NCBI GenBank assembly: GCA_029204225.1 | Contig: CM055099.1 | Coordinates: 46,690,042-46,754,041, forward strand | Origin: Diphasiastrum complanatum | Lineage: Eukaryota; Streptophyta; Lycopodiopsida; Lycopodiales; Lycopodiaceae | Length of the DNA: 64,000 nucleotides | Direction: 5' to 3' | Shown here: one piece after another, positions 35,201-50,200 of the stretch | Layout: every line of letters begins with the position of its first letter | Position numbering within the stretch: the stretch's first letter is position 1 | Notes under the pieces: generated by a model | Databases searched by the model: none | Told to the model about the DNA's origin: nothing | What the model saw: the letters and a program-made list of their open reading frames with translations, nothing else | Translations under genes and position numbers: made by a program

Positions 35201-38200
35201 ACTTTTGCCCATTTCCTTCCAAGTTTTAGCCCATTTCTAGCACCCATCTACATCTTCTATTGGTACCTATTTCTGGTCATTGTTTTTCCAACCATTACCT
35301 CTTCTACGTTGGTGACAGTTTTCAGCGTGGCGGCATGGACACTTCTCTTCAGCCATCACTATCGTGCATTACTCACACATTCGGAGGTATTTTCCAGCAT
35401 TGTTTTCTCGTTTTCTAGCTTCATTTCTTCCTAATTCTACACATTTCCAGCCTTTTTCAGCCCTTAACTAGCTGTCCTATTTAATCTTTCCTGGCTGTTT
35501 TTGTGCTACTTTGGTGTTTTTTTGGAATATAGACTAAGTTGGGGTGACAAGGAACGTCCTCTCCCTCAGGTTTTGTCTTTTCCTTATCACCTATGGCTAC
35601 TTCTTCAGCGGACGATCCACCACAGAGCTCTTTAGACAATCGTTTTGTGCACATTGATGCTCGCACGGATCATCTTGAGAGTCGTATCGATCATGTCCTT
35701 TCTAGCCTAGAGACCGTTTTGCCTCGAGGGGATACCACACTGCCATAGACTGTTCATCGTCCTAGCAAAACCCCTTCATTCCCCATATTGAGACCGACTA
35801 CTATCTCTCCCTCTTCATCTTCAAGAGGTGCTTTTGGTAGTACGTTTGGTCGGTCTTCATATGGTGGTAGTCTTTTTGGCTCTCTTGCACCACCACCTGG
35901 TTTCCCTTAGTACCACCAAGTTTTTCCTCCCCTACTTTTCTTGGAAGTCATGAGCCACATTTTGCTCGTGATTTTCGTGATTGCATCTAGCTTACCACTT
36001 ACTCTGGTTCGTCTGATAGGAATATTTTGGAGAATTGGTTCTCTAAATTAGAGACCTATTTTCTTATGTATCCCAAGACTGAAACCCAGAAGGTCCAGTT
36101 GGTTGCATTACATCTAGATGGTCGAGCTCAGACTTGGTGGCGTGTTTATTGTTCTAACCCTGCTCGCGAGGTTTGTATATATGGCCTACCTTGTCGTCAT
36201 GACCTTCGTATGGCTATGATTGACCCCCAGTGGCTAGTTTGCCAACGTGATCTGTTTCGTAGTCTTACCCATACTGGTGAGTTGACTGCTTATATTGACC
36301 ACTTTACTGAGCTTTCTTATCTTTTTGGTGATCTCCGCCCTACTGAGCTTATTTCACGGTTTATTGCTGGTCTTAGAGGTTCTCTACGATATGATGTATC
36401 ATCCTTCTGGCCTCCTACTCTCTCTGATGCTATTTCCTTGGCTACTACCTTGCAGCATAAGTACCCTGAGTTATCCACTTCTTCGTATTTCTCCCGCCCT
36501 CATTTATGGACACCTACTATTTCGGCTGCTTCTCCTACCCTAACTTCTTCTACTACCACTCCCGCTTGCCCTCCTGCACCCTGCTCCGCCTTTGTTCGTC
36601 GCTATTCAGTCGCAGAGTTCGCTGAGATTCAGCAGAAGCATCTCTGTTATCGCTGTAAGAGCCCGGACCACATGGCCCGTGACTGTCGTCAGGCTCCTGG
36701 CCCTACTACAACTGTTTTTGACCATGAGGCCATTACTCCTGATGATTCTGACATTTACATCCAAATTCTTGATACTCCTCACCCACCTCTTGTTGATGTG
36801 TTGGCTGATCTGCTTCCTGCTGATCCTGGCAGCTTGCTTATGCTACTTGGGTTGGGCGTCTTGGTCCTCGCTCTATTCGGTTACTTGTCTGCATTTTGGG
36901 GTGAGAGTATATTGCTTTAGCAGATACTGCCGTACACATTCATTTATTAGCAGTTACATTTCCACCAGGATTCGTGCTACACCTGTTCCTGCTTCCGAGC
37001 CTCTCAGTGTTGAGGTTGCTAGCTCCCATTCTTTTCTCAGTTCTTAGATGTTTCAGGGCTTGGATTATCGCATTGGTGACTTTTCTGGTCAGGCAGATTT
37101 CTACATCATTCCTCTAGAGCACTATGAGATTATGTTTGGTGCAGACTGGTTCTCTTCACTTGGTACTGTTGTTGTGGATCTCTCTCAACAGACACTTTCC
37201 TTTACTCATGCTGGTCAACATCATTCAATTGTTGGTATTGATTCCCAGGGTGACTATCAGTTGGTTACCGGGAAGCAGTTTATGTGTAGCTAGCCAAAGG
37301 CTCAGGGTGCAGCTCTTCTTTCCATTCAGAGTACATCAGTTACTTCTTCCCTTTCACCATCCGTGGGTCCTCTTCCTCAGGTGATTTCTAACTTATTGCA
37401 TAGGTATTTTGTTGTCTTTTCAAAACCTTCATCTCTGCCACCATTATGTGATGCAAGCCACCATATTGATCTTATTCTTGGTGTCACCCCACCTTCTCGT
37501 GCACCATATCGTATGTCTAAAGTCGAACGTGATGACGTTCAGCTCCAGATTGCTTCTCTTTTACGTCAGGGCCTCATTGTACCTAGCCATAGTCCCTTTG
37601 GTGCCCCTATTCTTCTTGTTGCTAAAAAAGATGGAACCAAATGCCTTTGCATTGACTACTGTGCCTTGAACAAGCTTACTATTTGTAATCAGTATCCTAT
37701 TCTTCATATGGATGACCTTTTTGATCAGCTTGGCACTTCATCTATCTTTTCCAAGATTGACCTTCGTTCTGGATACTACCAAATCAGGATGCATCCTTCT
37801 GTTGAGCATAAGACTGCGTTTCATACTTACTTAGGTTTGTATGAGTTTCATGTTCTTCCTTTTGGTGTTCAAAATGGTCCACTCACGTTTCAGAATGCTA
37901 TGAATAATGTTTTACGTTCTCTTCTTGGTGTTTGTGTTTTAGTTTATTTTGATGACATTCTTGTTTTTAGTACTTCTTTGTCTGACCATGTGTCGCATCT
38001 CTCATCCGTGTTTGAGTTACTTGTTAAGCATCATATATGTTAGCTAAATTGTCGAAATGTTCCGTTGCTGTTGCTGAGATTGAGTTTTTGGGTTTCCTTG
38101 TTTGTGATGGTCGTATTCATCTTCATCCTGGGAAAGTTTAGGCTATTGAGGATTGGCCTGTTCCAACGTTCATTCTGTTCGTATGTTTTTAGGTATGGCT

Positions 38201-41200
38201 ACCCATCTTCGTCGTCATGTTAAGTATTTTGCCACTGTGGCTGCCCCGCTTCATTCTTTTGTTGGAAAAGTTTATACGTTTGTTTGGACTCCTGAGTGTC
38301 AGACTACTTTTCATGCTTTATGTCATGCCATCGTTTCTGCTACAATTTGATCAGAGGTTTATTGTTGAGACTGATGCTAGTTCTGTTGGTCTAGCCGCTC
38401 TTCTTCGTCAGTCTGAGTGTGTCATTGCATACGAGTCTCGTCATTTGTGCTCTTATGAGCTACATTATTTTGTTCATGAGAAAGAGCCACTTGCTGTTAT
38501 CCATGCACTTAAGAAGTGGCGCCATTATTTGTATCGTGTTCCTTTTGATATTATTACTGATCATCAGTCTCTTCGTTATCTCTTTTCTTAATGTGATCTT
38601 GGTGATCGTCAATATTGTTGGTTATAGTTTTTACAATCTTTCCATTTTGACATTTTGTATCGTCCAGGAAAGTCGAACACGGCAGCTGATGCTTTCTCTC
38701 GTCTTCCTGCTTTGTTACATAGTCTTGTTGCTTTTGTTCCTTCTTGGTTTGATGATTTACTAGCTGCATATTTGTCTTGTCCTGACTTTTGTGATGTTTA
38801 TCATTCTCGTCCACTTCCTTCCTCTTGGAAGTTCCAGGTTTATATTGTTGTTGATGATCGTTTATATCATTATGGTGCTTTATGTATTCCTGGTTCTTTA
38901 TCCATTCGTTCTCAATTGTTAACTGATGTTCATGCTTCTCCTATTGGTGGCCATTTTGGGTTTCAGAAGTCTTATGCACGTCTTAAGGACCATTTCTTTT
39001 GGCCATCCTTGAAGTCTGAGCTAGCACATCTTATCCATGTCTGTAACTTTTGTGCCCGTAATAAATATTCCGGTGCTAAGTCCGTTGGTTTGCTCCAGAG
39101 TTGGCCCATTCCTCATCGCAAATGGACAAACATTTCTATGGACTTTATCCTTGGCCTTCCTCAGACCCGACGTGGTAATGACTCATGTATGGTGGTAGAT
39201 CGGTTCTCGAAACAGGCGTATTTTATACCGGTTCGTAGTACTATTACAGTTGAGCAGTGCGCATGCCTTTTTATATCCAAGATTTTTCGGCTGCATGGTT
39301 TTCCACGTATATCTTTCCTGATTAGGATAGTAAGTTTACATCTACCTTTTGGACCGAGCTTATGCGTATTTTAGATGTACAGCTCTTTATGGGTACTGCT
39401 TATCATTCTACTGCTGATGGGCAGACCAAGGTCCTTAATTGGATCCTTGAGCATTATCTTCGGCATTTTGTTTCTCCTTCAGGGAAGGATGGGGATCAAC
39501 ATCTATGTTTGGCATAGTATATCTATAATAGCTCTGTTAGTTCAGCACTGGAGTTTCTCCTTTCTTATTGCTTGTGGGGTATCTGTTGTGACAACTTATG
39601 TCATCTCCATCAGTATTTCCATTAGTTCATGATTTTTCAGTATTTAGCGTACTTACATGATGCTTGCTAGCTAGTGGAGGGCTTTGTTTTTCTGCAGGGG
39701 AGAGTTATGGACTCAGCTCATTACATTTGTCGCGTCCATTCTTTTATTCTTTATTATGCATAAGCAGGCCTATGGGCCCTTTTTATTCATGTACTAGCCT
39801 TGGGCCCTATTTGGTCACATTTTTAGGACTTGGTCATATTGATTGGGAGTGGGGGTCCTCCTATTGGTGGGGCGCACAATTTTCCCTCCAAATCTTCTGC
39901 CTCCCTCTATTTTTGAATTCCTACTTTAGGGTTCATTGGTAGGGTATATACAGGGCAGCATTGTAATCTTTTATTGAGTTGATGATGATTGCTCTTCTTT
40001 AGCCTCATTAAATATTCTGCTAGTGAATCTTAGCTTGTAACTAGAAAGAGGATTCTTTTGTACCATGGCAGTTCTTTTCTAAACCAAAGTCTAAAAAAGC
40101 AATGAGGTTTGACTTATAGGCTTATAAGTACAGGACCACAAGTGGGATCAATTTTCATGTTTTTTGAAGAATTGCTTATCCATATCTATTTTCTTATGTT
40201 AGCATATACTTTTTTAAGAAATTCTAACAACTGGGACTAGAGGGAACTAACTTCCTTTCTCTTTCGACCTCTGTAATCTAGATGCTGTTCTCTTTGATTG
40301 ATATGAATTCCTATGTAATTCGATCATCTGCAAGATATAAATGTCAAAAGCTATAAGCTTTAGCAATCTGCTAGCTGTCATTTCCTAGAATATGAATGGG
40401 CTAGATAAATTGCACTACTTTGAAATGCAAATGATCATGTTTGAGATTTATTGACAATGCTGTAACTAACAACGTGTGGTTCATTGGCTAGTTCTTCCAT
40501 CTTTCTCAGGAAATGTTCCTGGAGCTCTTCATAAATTGTATCCATCAGCCAAAATATCCCGGCTAAAGAACTGGTACTGCTCTGCAGCAGTCTAAAAAAA
40601 TGACCTTATTTGTTTGTTTCCTGTCATCATGTACAAAGTGTTCTGATTGGAATCTCCAAGGCTGTTTGTGTGTATAGCATGATAATCCATCATATTATTG
40701 ACACAGCCATGCTTGAAAGGACATTGAAAAGCACTTTTCTGCTCATGCTACAGCATATAGGCAGTGATCCTCATTACTTTTTAGATGTGTATATTGTGTG
40801 CTTACAGGTGTCTTGGTTAGTATGTAGACTGCACAATCTTACACATGTAGTCATGGGCATATTCATGTACATGCAGTAGAAATACAATGCGTGCTTGTAT
40901 AATTAGACAGCACATAGATATACATTGTACCAAACAAAAAGCTAATTTTACATGCAATCAGGAATACTGTCAATGGTGATCCTCGCTGGTGTTGCACATT
41001 TCTTCTCGATCCTACTGATCCACTGTTTGTGGACATCGGCAAGGCTTTTGTGGAGGAGCAAATCCAAGGTAGGCACTACACAGCTATTCTGCTAATCAGT
41101 TACAATGATCATTTTTGGAAAAGGATTTGATTACAGAAGGTGAGAATGAAACAAAATAACTTTAACATAAAGGAACATGCTTTAAACATCATGCGTTTTA

Positions 41201-44200
41201 TTTACAGGTACGTGGCTGACCTAGTTGTTGAATTAATGCATTTCGAGGATACAGGCTCTTTTATGGAATGTCAGCTGTTCAGATTGCGGATTAAGTCTTA
41301 TTTGAGGATTTTGTTTTGTTTGATCTATAAATGAAATGTAATGATACAAAAGGAGATTCTGGTTAACGCTGTCACCAAGTGGTCCAATACAGTAGTATAC
41401 TTAAAATGTTCTGTAGTAGTTGCAGATGAAGTCAAAACAAGCTGTCATTGATGTCAATTTTGTAATGTGTTGGGACCACTTAATCCTATTATAATATCCA
41501 ATGCTTATTTATTTGCTGCTTTTTTCCATTCCAGTGCATATGTTTGTACAAGACCCCATTGTGTATTGAATTCAAAGGTGATACACTTGGATCTGATGAA
41601 GATCTAACCCAATTGGAAGATTTATTGCTTAATGTACCTTTGGAACCTAAGAAAGTACTCAAAACTGGAGATAAACAATTTAGAAAATTTTCTATCTCTG
41701 ATTGCTTGATCAAATGGAAAGGTTAGATTGAGGATGATAATTCTTGGGAAAGAGTTGAGAGCATAAAGCTTCCCTAATTTCCACTTTTGAGGACATAAGA
41801 GATTCAAGGGGGGGAAAATGTGACGTCCCTGTTAAATATTGAGGATCTGGAACAATCCTTGATGTGAATATTTGGCACTCAGTGTTTGAGATTGTTAGTT
41901 ATGCCTCTATTCAAGGCATAGTTGCATTACGTTTGTGAAACGCGTTTTGGAAATTTTTGAAAAAATTCCAGAAACGTTTTTTAAAAAAAAAAAAATTGGG
42001 TTTTTTTTTGGGCAATATGGGTATCAGATGAAAGCTCTAATTAAGAGCATAATTATTGTGTAATTTGCCGACTGTTTCGGGTGCAGGATGGTCCAATTCA
42101 GGTGCATTAATCCATGTTGGGTTTTGTCAAGGATTAATCCATGTTGGGTTCTGTGAAGGATAAAAATTCAAAACTAACCTCTAGCATGTCTGTTACGATC
42201 ACAGATGGTCCCAGTAAGTCCCAGTACAGCAGGTAAAAATGGAAATAACTCTGGAGCAGTAGGAAACTCAGCATCACAAGGAGCGTCATCCTCAATAGCA
42301 GCACGTAATAAACTGACATGGAATACATCACAGGCGCGTGGGGAAGAAGGAAGCTGTAAGCGATATGTAACTGGACTAAGAACCTCCACAATGCGATAAG
42401 GCCCATAATAACGTGGTGCAAGCTTCTCAGTAGAAGCATGGCCCTGGACAAAATGATGACGCGCAAACCGTAAGCGTAGATAAACCATATCTCCAAGCTG
42501 AAACTCAACAGTCGGCGGTGATGATCAACTGAGGTCTGATAACGCTGCTGAACATGCTGTAAATGAGAACTGGCCCGTGTAATAAGCTCTCGAGCACCTG
42601 ATAGAAAAGATGCAAGTGTAACAGGTGTATCCTCAGGAGGAGGAGGAATGCCAGGTAAAAGAGGTGCATAGCCATGAGATAATAAAACTGGTGAGACACC
42701 TGTGCTAGTACGAACAAAGCTATTATAGCTATACTCTGCTAAACATAAACTGGGAACGGATACCCAAAGAACTAGGGATACAAAGAGAATCATAATGATA
42801 AAGACGATTGTCAATAATGGAGTAAACCTGATGAGGACTGGACGAAACAGGTGGGGCAGAATAAACATCATGAAACCAGAACATGTAAGGTATGCTGCAG
42901 GTAGGGCATCAAAGACTGGAGGAGGGGACGAGGAGGCGAAGGGGCAATGGAGAGAGCTGGAACAGAAGGGTCCGGTGTAGGGGTGGACGTAGCGGGAAAA
43001 GATGAAGCAGAAGGACGTCGGGAGAAGCGGGAAGGAAGGGTGTCAGAGTACTTATGCTGTAAAGTACTGGCAAGAGACATCGCCTCAACAAGTGTGGTAG
43101 GACGGAAGGAAGAAACATCATAACGTATAGCACCACGAAGCCCAGCAATGTAGCTCAGTGGGCTGTAGATCTGTGAAAAGATAAGAAAGCTCCATAAACA
43201 AATCTGTATAAGAAGCAAGATCACTGGTCTGAGTGAGACTACGGAATGTATCACGTTGGTGGTCAAGCCACTGAGGATCAATCATAGCATGGCAGAGGTC
43301 ACGGCGAAAAGTATGCCATACATGGAGCCCTTCCCGATCAGGATCAACTCTATGGACTCGCCACCATGTGGCGGCACGTCCATCTAAACGTAAAGCAGCC
43401 AGCTGGATCTTCTGAGGATCAGTCTTAGGGTAAATCTGAAAATATGTGTCAAGCTTAGCAAACCAATTCTCTAATAAATTCCCGTCAGAGGAACCGGAAT
43501 AGGTAAGCTGTATCCTATCACGAAAGTCTTGAGCAAAGTGTGGCTCAGGAAGGGGGGGACGAGGAAAGAAACCAGGAGGTGGGTTAGATGGAATGAACGG
43601 TCCACCACCAGGCTGACTGTAATAGATCCTAACACCACAGTAGGGCAAACACTAACTGATCCACCCAACCTTGCCTACTCCCTGATATAGAGTAAGCCCC
43701 TCCTAGCCCAGTGTGAGGACTGGTAGCATGCTACTGCCAAGTGTCGGCCACGTGGCACTGTCGTGGCCGACTGCACGTCGGGACCCAACTGGGGGCCCTA
43801 TCCTGCTGACAGGGTCCCTAGGCTGTGTTAGGCCCGCCATGGCTATGGACCATGCTGGGGCACACTACTCACTATCTTGCCCTGTTGGTCATGTACACTG
43901 GACACGACCCTGACTGTGGTATCTGACCTATCTGTGTTCTCTAGGGTTCGGCACTGGTCACGAGCTCGTAACACTCCCTCCCCCTTAAAAACCGTCTTGG
44001 TCCTCTAAGACTTCTACTTACGAATATTCTTCTCAATTGGTTCTGATGTTATTTCTTGGCCAAGCAAAAAGCAACCAACTATTGCATAGTCGTCTATCAA
44101 TGTTCAACATAGAGTTGTTAAGTAGTGCTACTTGAAGACATGTTTGGTTACAACTTCCTCATTGTGAACTTGGTTCACAGCAGAACAATCCTATTGTTCT

Positions 44201-47200
44201 CTTTTGTGATGATCTCATGCTAATTGGAAAATGATCAAATATTTTTCACACACGTACCAAAAAACTTAAGGAGTAAAACCTTTGAGGAAATTATGTGACA
44301 ATGTTGATCTTTAACATTGCAACACTCATCAACAACTCAAAGCTATTCTTACAAAGCTGACACTGAAAGACAAGTTTAGAGAGTTCATCATTGATTTGAT
44401 GGTCGCCTCCTGAAGATCCTACTACAAAGCACCAAAAGTATAGATTGTGGAGCCAAACCACCTAACCAGCTAAAAGCTAAAGATAAACCACAATAGCTTC
44501 ACCTTCAAGCAGCAACAGTGAATGACTGCAAGTGAGGAGAGGATTTTAGTAACAAACAACTGGAATCTGGAAGTATCGGAGGGCGAGTTCGTATAGGTAC
44601 TTATAGCCTACAAGATGTCTATGCGTATGCTATGCAAACCTTAATACACTGCTAAACTCATTTGAGGTTACTATTGGATACTTGTCACCATGCATATAGC
44701 CGTCAAACACCGTGCACTACTCCACACATGTCATGATTGGAGTGCCTAGGCTCCTCAAGGCTATTAATTACATAACTAGCCTTAAAATTTCATAGTTGCA
44801 CAGAATCGCGTTTCTGGGAGGAGACGTTTCAGAAACCGCATTTCTGAGAAACGCGTTTCTCCTCCCAGAATCGCAAAAAAAAAAAAAAAAAAAAAAATTG
44901 TTTTTTGGAAAAATAGCTTATGGCTGAAATTTTTTTAGGGGATCAATGGTCAAACGAGCGTTTTGCCTCTCATAAGTGCAGTAGATGGGGCAAAAACAGA
45001 TCTTATTTTCAATAGCTATTTGGTTGTTATTTGCTCTGGTTTTCAATAAATGCTCAGGGGGTTTGGGGGGCAACGCCCCCCAATGGTAGGGTCCAACGGT
45101 AAGGCCTCTTCATGACTTGGCCTTAGTTATGGACTCGGCTCATTACATTCGCCGCGTCCATTTACATTTACAGTTACTTTACTTTATGCATAAGCAGGCC
45201 TTGGGCCCTTTTTTATTCATTAGTGACATTCAGACTATATGGTTGGCCTTTGGCCTTATTATTCATTATTAGGCCATTTGGACATATTACTGGAGAGTGG
45301 GTGCCTTCTTGGAGGGCGCACTATTATCCCTCCCAGTTGGCCCCTAGCCATTGAAAGCTTCCTTTTAGGGCTTCCTCTTGGCTATAAGTAGGGAAACTGT
45401 GTCATTTGTCATTCAGCTGATGATATTGATCTCTCTCTTTAGCCTCCTTAATCTCTCTCTTTCCTGCTTTCTAGGGTTAGGTCTTGCTTATGTGCTGCTT
45501 TCATAGCTTAAGTCTTGCTTATGTGATGCTTTCATAGCTTAGCTCTAGATCAGTTGTGGCTCTATTCGTAACTTGGTATCAGAGCACTTTTCTGAGCACA
45601 ATCTGGAATTTTTTTCTCTTTGCTGCCTTGCCTTGCTCCTCGATCGCTGTTCCTACAGCTCCATTGCCGTTTTGACAGCCTTGTTCCATCACTGCTCCCA
45701 CTCCACCCTGCCCAGCGCTCCCCCTGTTTTGTCCCCTCTTTTCTTTGCTGCCCAACGCTCCTCCTCTTCCTTTCCATCACTGTCCCTGCCTTCCGACCTG
45801 TCACTTTCGTCTGATATTTTTCCAGTTTGCAGCCATCTTCCACAGTTAGTTCCCTGACTGTCCAGCGCCCATCCTCAGCTGAAAGCTGGGTCGGAACGGA
45901 CCCTTTGTTAAATATTTACGTTTTTTAAAAAAAAAATTCCCACGTTCCGTTCTGGAACGGGCAACTAAGGGTAGAACTACAGCATCAAGTGGAATAATTG
46001 TCATAATACTCGAAAGGTATTGGAGACTGTATCAGAGGGTAAGATCTCAAGCAAGCAATGTCAGATAAAAAAGACTCACTTTTTAAAAAAAATAATCCAA
46101 AGTGCTACACAGAGCACCATCGCATGACCTTCAATATAAAAAGTGACTAGATGAAAGCATGAGATAGGCTGCATAAAAAGACCAACTTTAGTGATTTACT
46201 AATCTTTGGGGCTATATTAGTCCTTTTATTTGGTACACATAAAGAGCTGAATTGTTGCTGAAAGCACTACTATTCTCCCCTGACCACTTCATGAGGCAAA
46301 TTCAACAAGAAATTCAGTTGGTGACTCTTATAAAAAAGAAAAGCCAATTCGCGATCTTTTTGTTGGTTATGCGTTATATCAACAAACATGATTTATCGTG
46401 CTAGAAATAGGCCAAGTTACAAAAAGAAGATGGACCAGTATAGGACTCCTAATAGTGACCTAGAAAACAAGCTTCATAATGCAAAATTTATATTAGTTGT
46501 TTGTAAGTCAAGTTTTGGAACCTAAAACTAGCTTCTACGTCATAAAATATTCTACAACGACTTGAAGGCGAAGTGACCTGTAAAGTGCTAACTGATGGCT
46601 TGAATTGCTAGCTAAAATAGCATACAATGTGTATGAACATCAAGCAAATAATCTGAAGCTCTTCTACATCCAAACTGACATTTAGAGTTACACGAGTAGC
46701 ATGAAATGTAGCTCAAGTATGATGTTTAAACATAGGTGATGGATAGAAAGTATGTCTACAATAGACGATATGTTGGCGATAAAATGGAGAGATCACTTAT
46801 TATCATGAAAATAGAGGTACATTAAAATGGTAAGAGCTATAGTCTCAATAAGATGACAATTCTCTCAACCATTCTGATCTCTCCACAGGCTAGAGAAGTG
46901 TCCATGAGTTTTTACACTCTACTCTTATTGCTTATCTCTCTTATAGAGGATTATGCAAGATGCACATACTTCAGTGGGGCCATTCCTCACATTTGCAAAT
47001 AATTGGCCAAACACAACTTCATCTCAAGAAAGTGAAAGTTGTGGAGTTGCTGAACTACACAAAAAAGATCATGATTGTTGGCACGCTTACAACTATACAC
47101 ACATCGTCATGGTAACAAAAGTGAACACAAGTGGTAGAATAATAGGTAGAACTACCGTTAACCTTATAATATTGTGCTTCAGGTATTTTTGAATTCTGAT

Positions 47201-50200
47201 TATTATGACTCTAGTTAACCTAAAGTAAGAGGCTCTAACCATAGGGACCTCAGGAAGTGGTCAGCAGACTCTATGGTCTCAATTAGTCATTATAGGTTCT
47301 TATGAACAGATTCACAGATAATGATAGCATAAAACAACAAAAGTCATTCACATAGCATTCTCCAACTAAGAAAATTGTATGAATATCAATGTCCGCCGAT
47401 AGCTCAAGCAGATCTCCAAAATGGTACAACTCGCCTACAAGAAGCTCAAGAATTAAAAGTCTGAACTACCAAATGACTAGCCTTAGTGGCTACTTATAGT
47501 GGACAAATCCTACCTCCATATTGATTTGAAGGGACTGTGAAATTCAAAAATTAGGGCCAAAATAGAAAACCATGTAAAATAGTATTTCTAGGCTTGTCAC
47601 ATGTTATATAAAATGTGACTCCACTAAAAATGGTCGAAAGTAGAGAGTATGGACTGTAATGCGTGTCCATAACACTCCCCTCTTCTAAGACGTTGCCCTC
47701 AATGTGGGCAAAATTTTTAACTACTAGAGCTACTTTAGTGCCATTGTATTGTTGTTTTCTTCCTTGGGTTATATATTTCGTGCTAATGATGTCAGTCCAA
47801 AAGCCCCTATAGCCACGGAAACTCTCTTTTAGTAAAATGAAGCAAAGAGAATTATAAATCTCAATTCTAGTAGACGTAGAGACCATATCAATAAGTAATG
47901 TCGGATGTTTGACAACTAAGGTATCATCATCAACAAGTAATGAAGAATCAATAGCAGGAGTACCAGGAGGATTGGGACCACTAATATGCAGTCAAGAGAA
48001 AATCAAACCAAGCAGATAAAATGGAGTCAAAAGGGCAGGTAAGCGGGATAAAGCATTAGTACCAGCATTTTTCTTACCAAGGCAATAATGGAAATGATAA
48101 TAAAAATGTTGTAAAAACTGTAGCCAACGAAGTTGACGATCACTAAGTTGCTTCTAAGTTTCAAGGTAACGTAAAGATTGATGATCAGTATATAAATCAA
48201 AAGGCAGAGGCTGAAGATAATGGCGCCACTTAGTAAGGGCATGAATGATAGCTAATAACTCCTTTTCATGAGTAGAATACCGAGTCTCATAAGAATGTAA
48301 ACGATTGGCTATAACATGATAATCTTGACAAAGAAGAGCCCCAACATCGATGGCACTACATCAGTCTCGACAATAGAATGCTTGCTAAAGTTAGGTGAGG
48401 CAAGAATAGGAGCCGAAGCAAGAATAGACTAGAGGTTGTAAAAGCATCATGACATAAGGAAGACCATTCAAACTTAGCACCCTTAAAGAGTAAAGAGTTA
48501 AGTGGATGAACAATAGTAGCAAAGTGATTATCAGACTTATGTAAATGTGTAGCAAGTCCTAAAAAAATTCAAACAACATGAACATTTGTAGGTATAGGCC
48601 ACTGGAGGATAGCATGAACTGTAGAAGGATCAAGGGAAATTGTGCCATTATTAACAACAAAGCCCCAAAATCGATAGATGAAATGACAAATGTGGACTTA
48701 GCATGCTTAGTATAAAGCTAATGATCCAGAATACGTTGAAACATAGGGTGTAAATGGGCGACGTGAGAAGGCAAAACAGAGCTATAGACCAGAATATCAT
48801 CGAAGTAAACAAGGACACAACTACCAAGCAAAGCCCGAAAAATACTATTCATAATGTTTTGAAAGGTAATGCGAAATTCAAAAATTAGGGCCAAAATAGA
48901 AAACCATGTAAAATAGTATTTCTAGGCCTGTCACATGTAATATAAAATGCGTGTCCACTAATAATGGTCAAAAGTAGAGAAGTATGGACTATAATGCATG
49001 TCCATAGCATAGGCCACTATCATTAGCATATGAATTTTGACTCTTTATTACAAATGAAGTTGACTTAGGGTTGTTGACTCCAAAAAAGGCATAAGTGGTG
49101 GTGATTACTAATAATACAGAGGTAGACAAGGCGAGTTTCCTCTCTATAAGTACCTATAACTTGCCATAATGCAATTCAATATTGACATCGTTGCTTTCCC
49201 GATGCTCTAGTAATAGTTTTTGCTATCTACTCAAAGCTAAGGCTTATATCATGTCTTGTGAGAGTAAGAGTAGAATGGGATGCCATAGCTAGGAGCCTAT
49301 CTAACAATGGATTGGGTGTTTATTGGCAATCTCATAGAATGGGTGCACATGTGTGTGTGAAAAGTCCATACACAACTGGTTGGGCTGGTTTGCCCTGCAC
49401 GCAACTCTTGAGTGTTTGTTAAGAAATCCATCACAAAATCTAAATTTATTAGTTCTAATATTTGTGTACTAAAGGAAAATGTGTGCTCTTTAGGTTGGTT
49501 CAATCATGTTGTTCCTAATCACTAATGCTTGTCTAGTGGCTAGATGCAGTGATGTTTTTATGGTGTAAGTTCTTGTAGTAGTGAAATTTCAAAATATCTT
49601 ATTAAATGTCATCTTTGTTGGCAACTCATTTAATGCTATTTGTGATTGTCTATTTTCCTCAAAAAGATGTTTTAGTTGCTTTGAATGCTCATTTGATAGC
49701 TTTCTAACAAGATAACTTGGTATGCTCTTTCTCATCAGAATATGGAGGAACGCATCATATCTACAATTGGTAGATACCTACTCTATTTTTGAACATTTAT
49801 CCCTTTCGTTGCATTATTCTTCGATGAGCATCTTTAAAACGTTGGTTAAAATGATCTATGACATGCCATGACAGGTCAGAAGATTCTTTGGACTTAAAAA
49901 AAATCAATATGACTGCAGCCAGATACTTTCATGCTAGACATCCAAATACATGGATTTTCTAGTCTTTGGGGGGTTAATTAAGGATCTTCTTGGAGGGAGC
50001 GCTAGTGGTATGGGACATCAGTAATTCCAAAGGGGAGATACTAGGATCATAAGGATCTGATTGACTATGGTAGGCTCCGATAATTATTTGATTTTGATCT
50101 AAAACCATTGGTCTAATGTATTTTATGAAATTTTCAGATTTAATCTAGATCCCAGATGGGTATCTCACAATTTGCAAAATCAAAAACCCTTAAAGCTATT

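Larger units (their letters stand above)
35090..40042 (+). mobile_element. family A copy 3, 5'-truncated
   Basis: Starts within leader sequence (about 35090; no 5' LTR or primer site upstream), then gag from 35593, protease, RT, RNase H and most of integrase. A deletion near 39565 removes the integrase end and chromodomain and joins to GTGGGGTATCTGTTGTGAC, which matches the 3' non-coding part of copy 4 at about 32525. 3' LTR 39703-40042. It ends 449 bp before exon E. Confidence 0.88.

Noticed and set aside
41205-41270. AG followed by [12 protein letters not shown] as a further NAGLU exon
   Set aside because: The frame does not connect to exon F, a stop follows, and exon G at 49739 fits the conserved sequence and phases exactly.
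45886-45975. A complete miniature hAT element
   Set aside because: End-like GGAACG words are present on both sides, but the flanking 8-mers (GCTGAAAG and the bases after GCAACTAAG) do not match.
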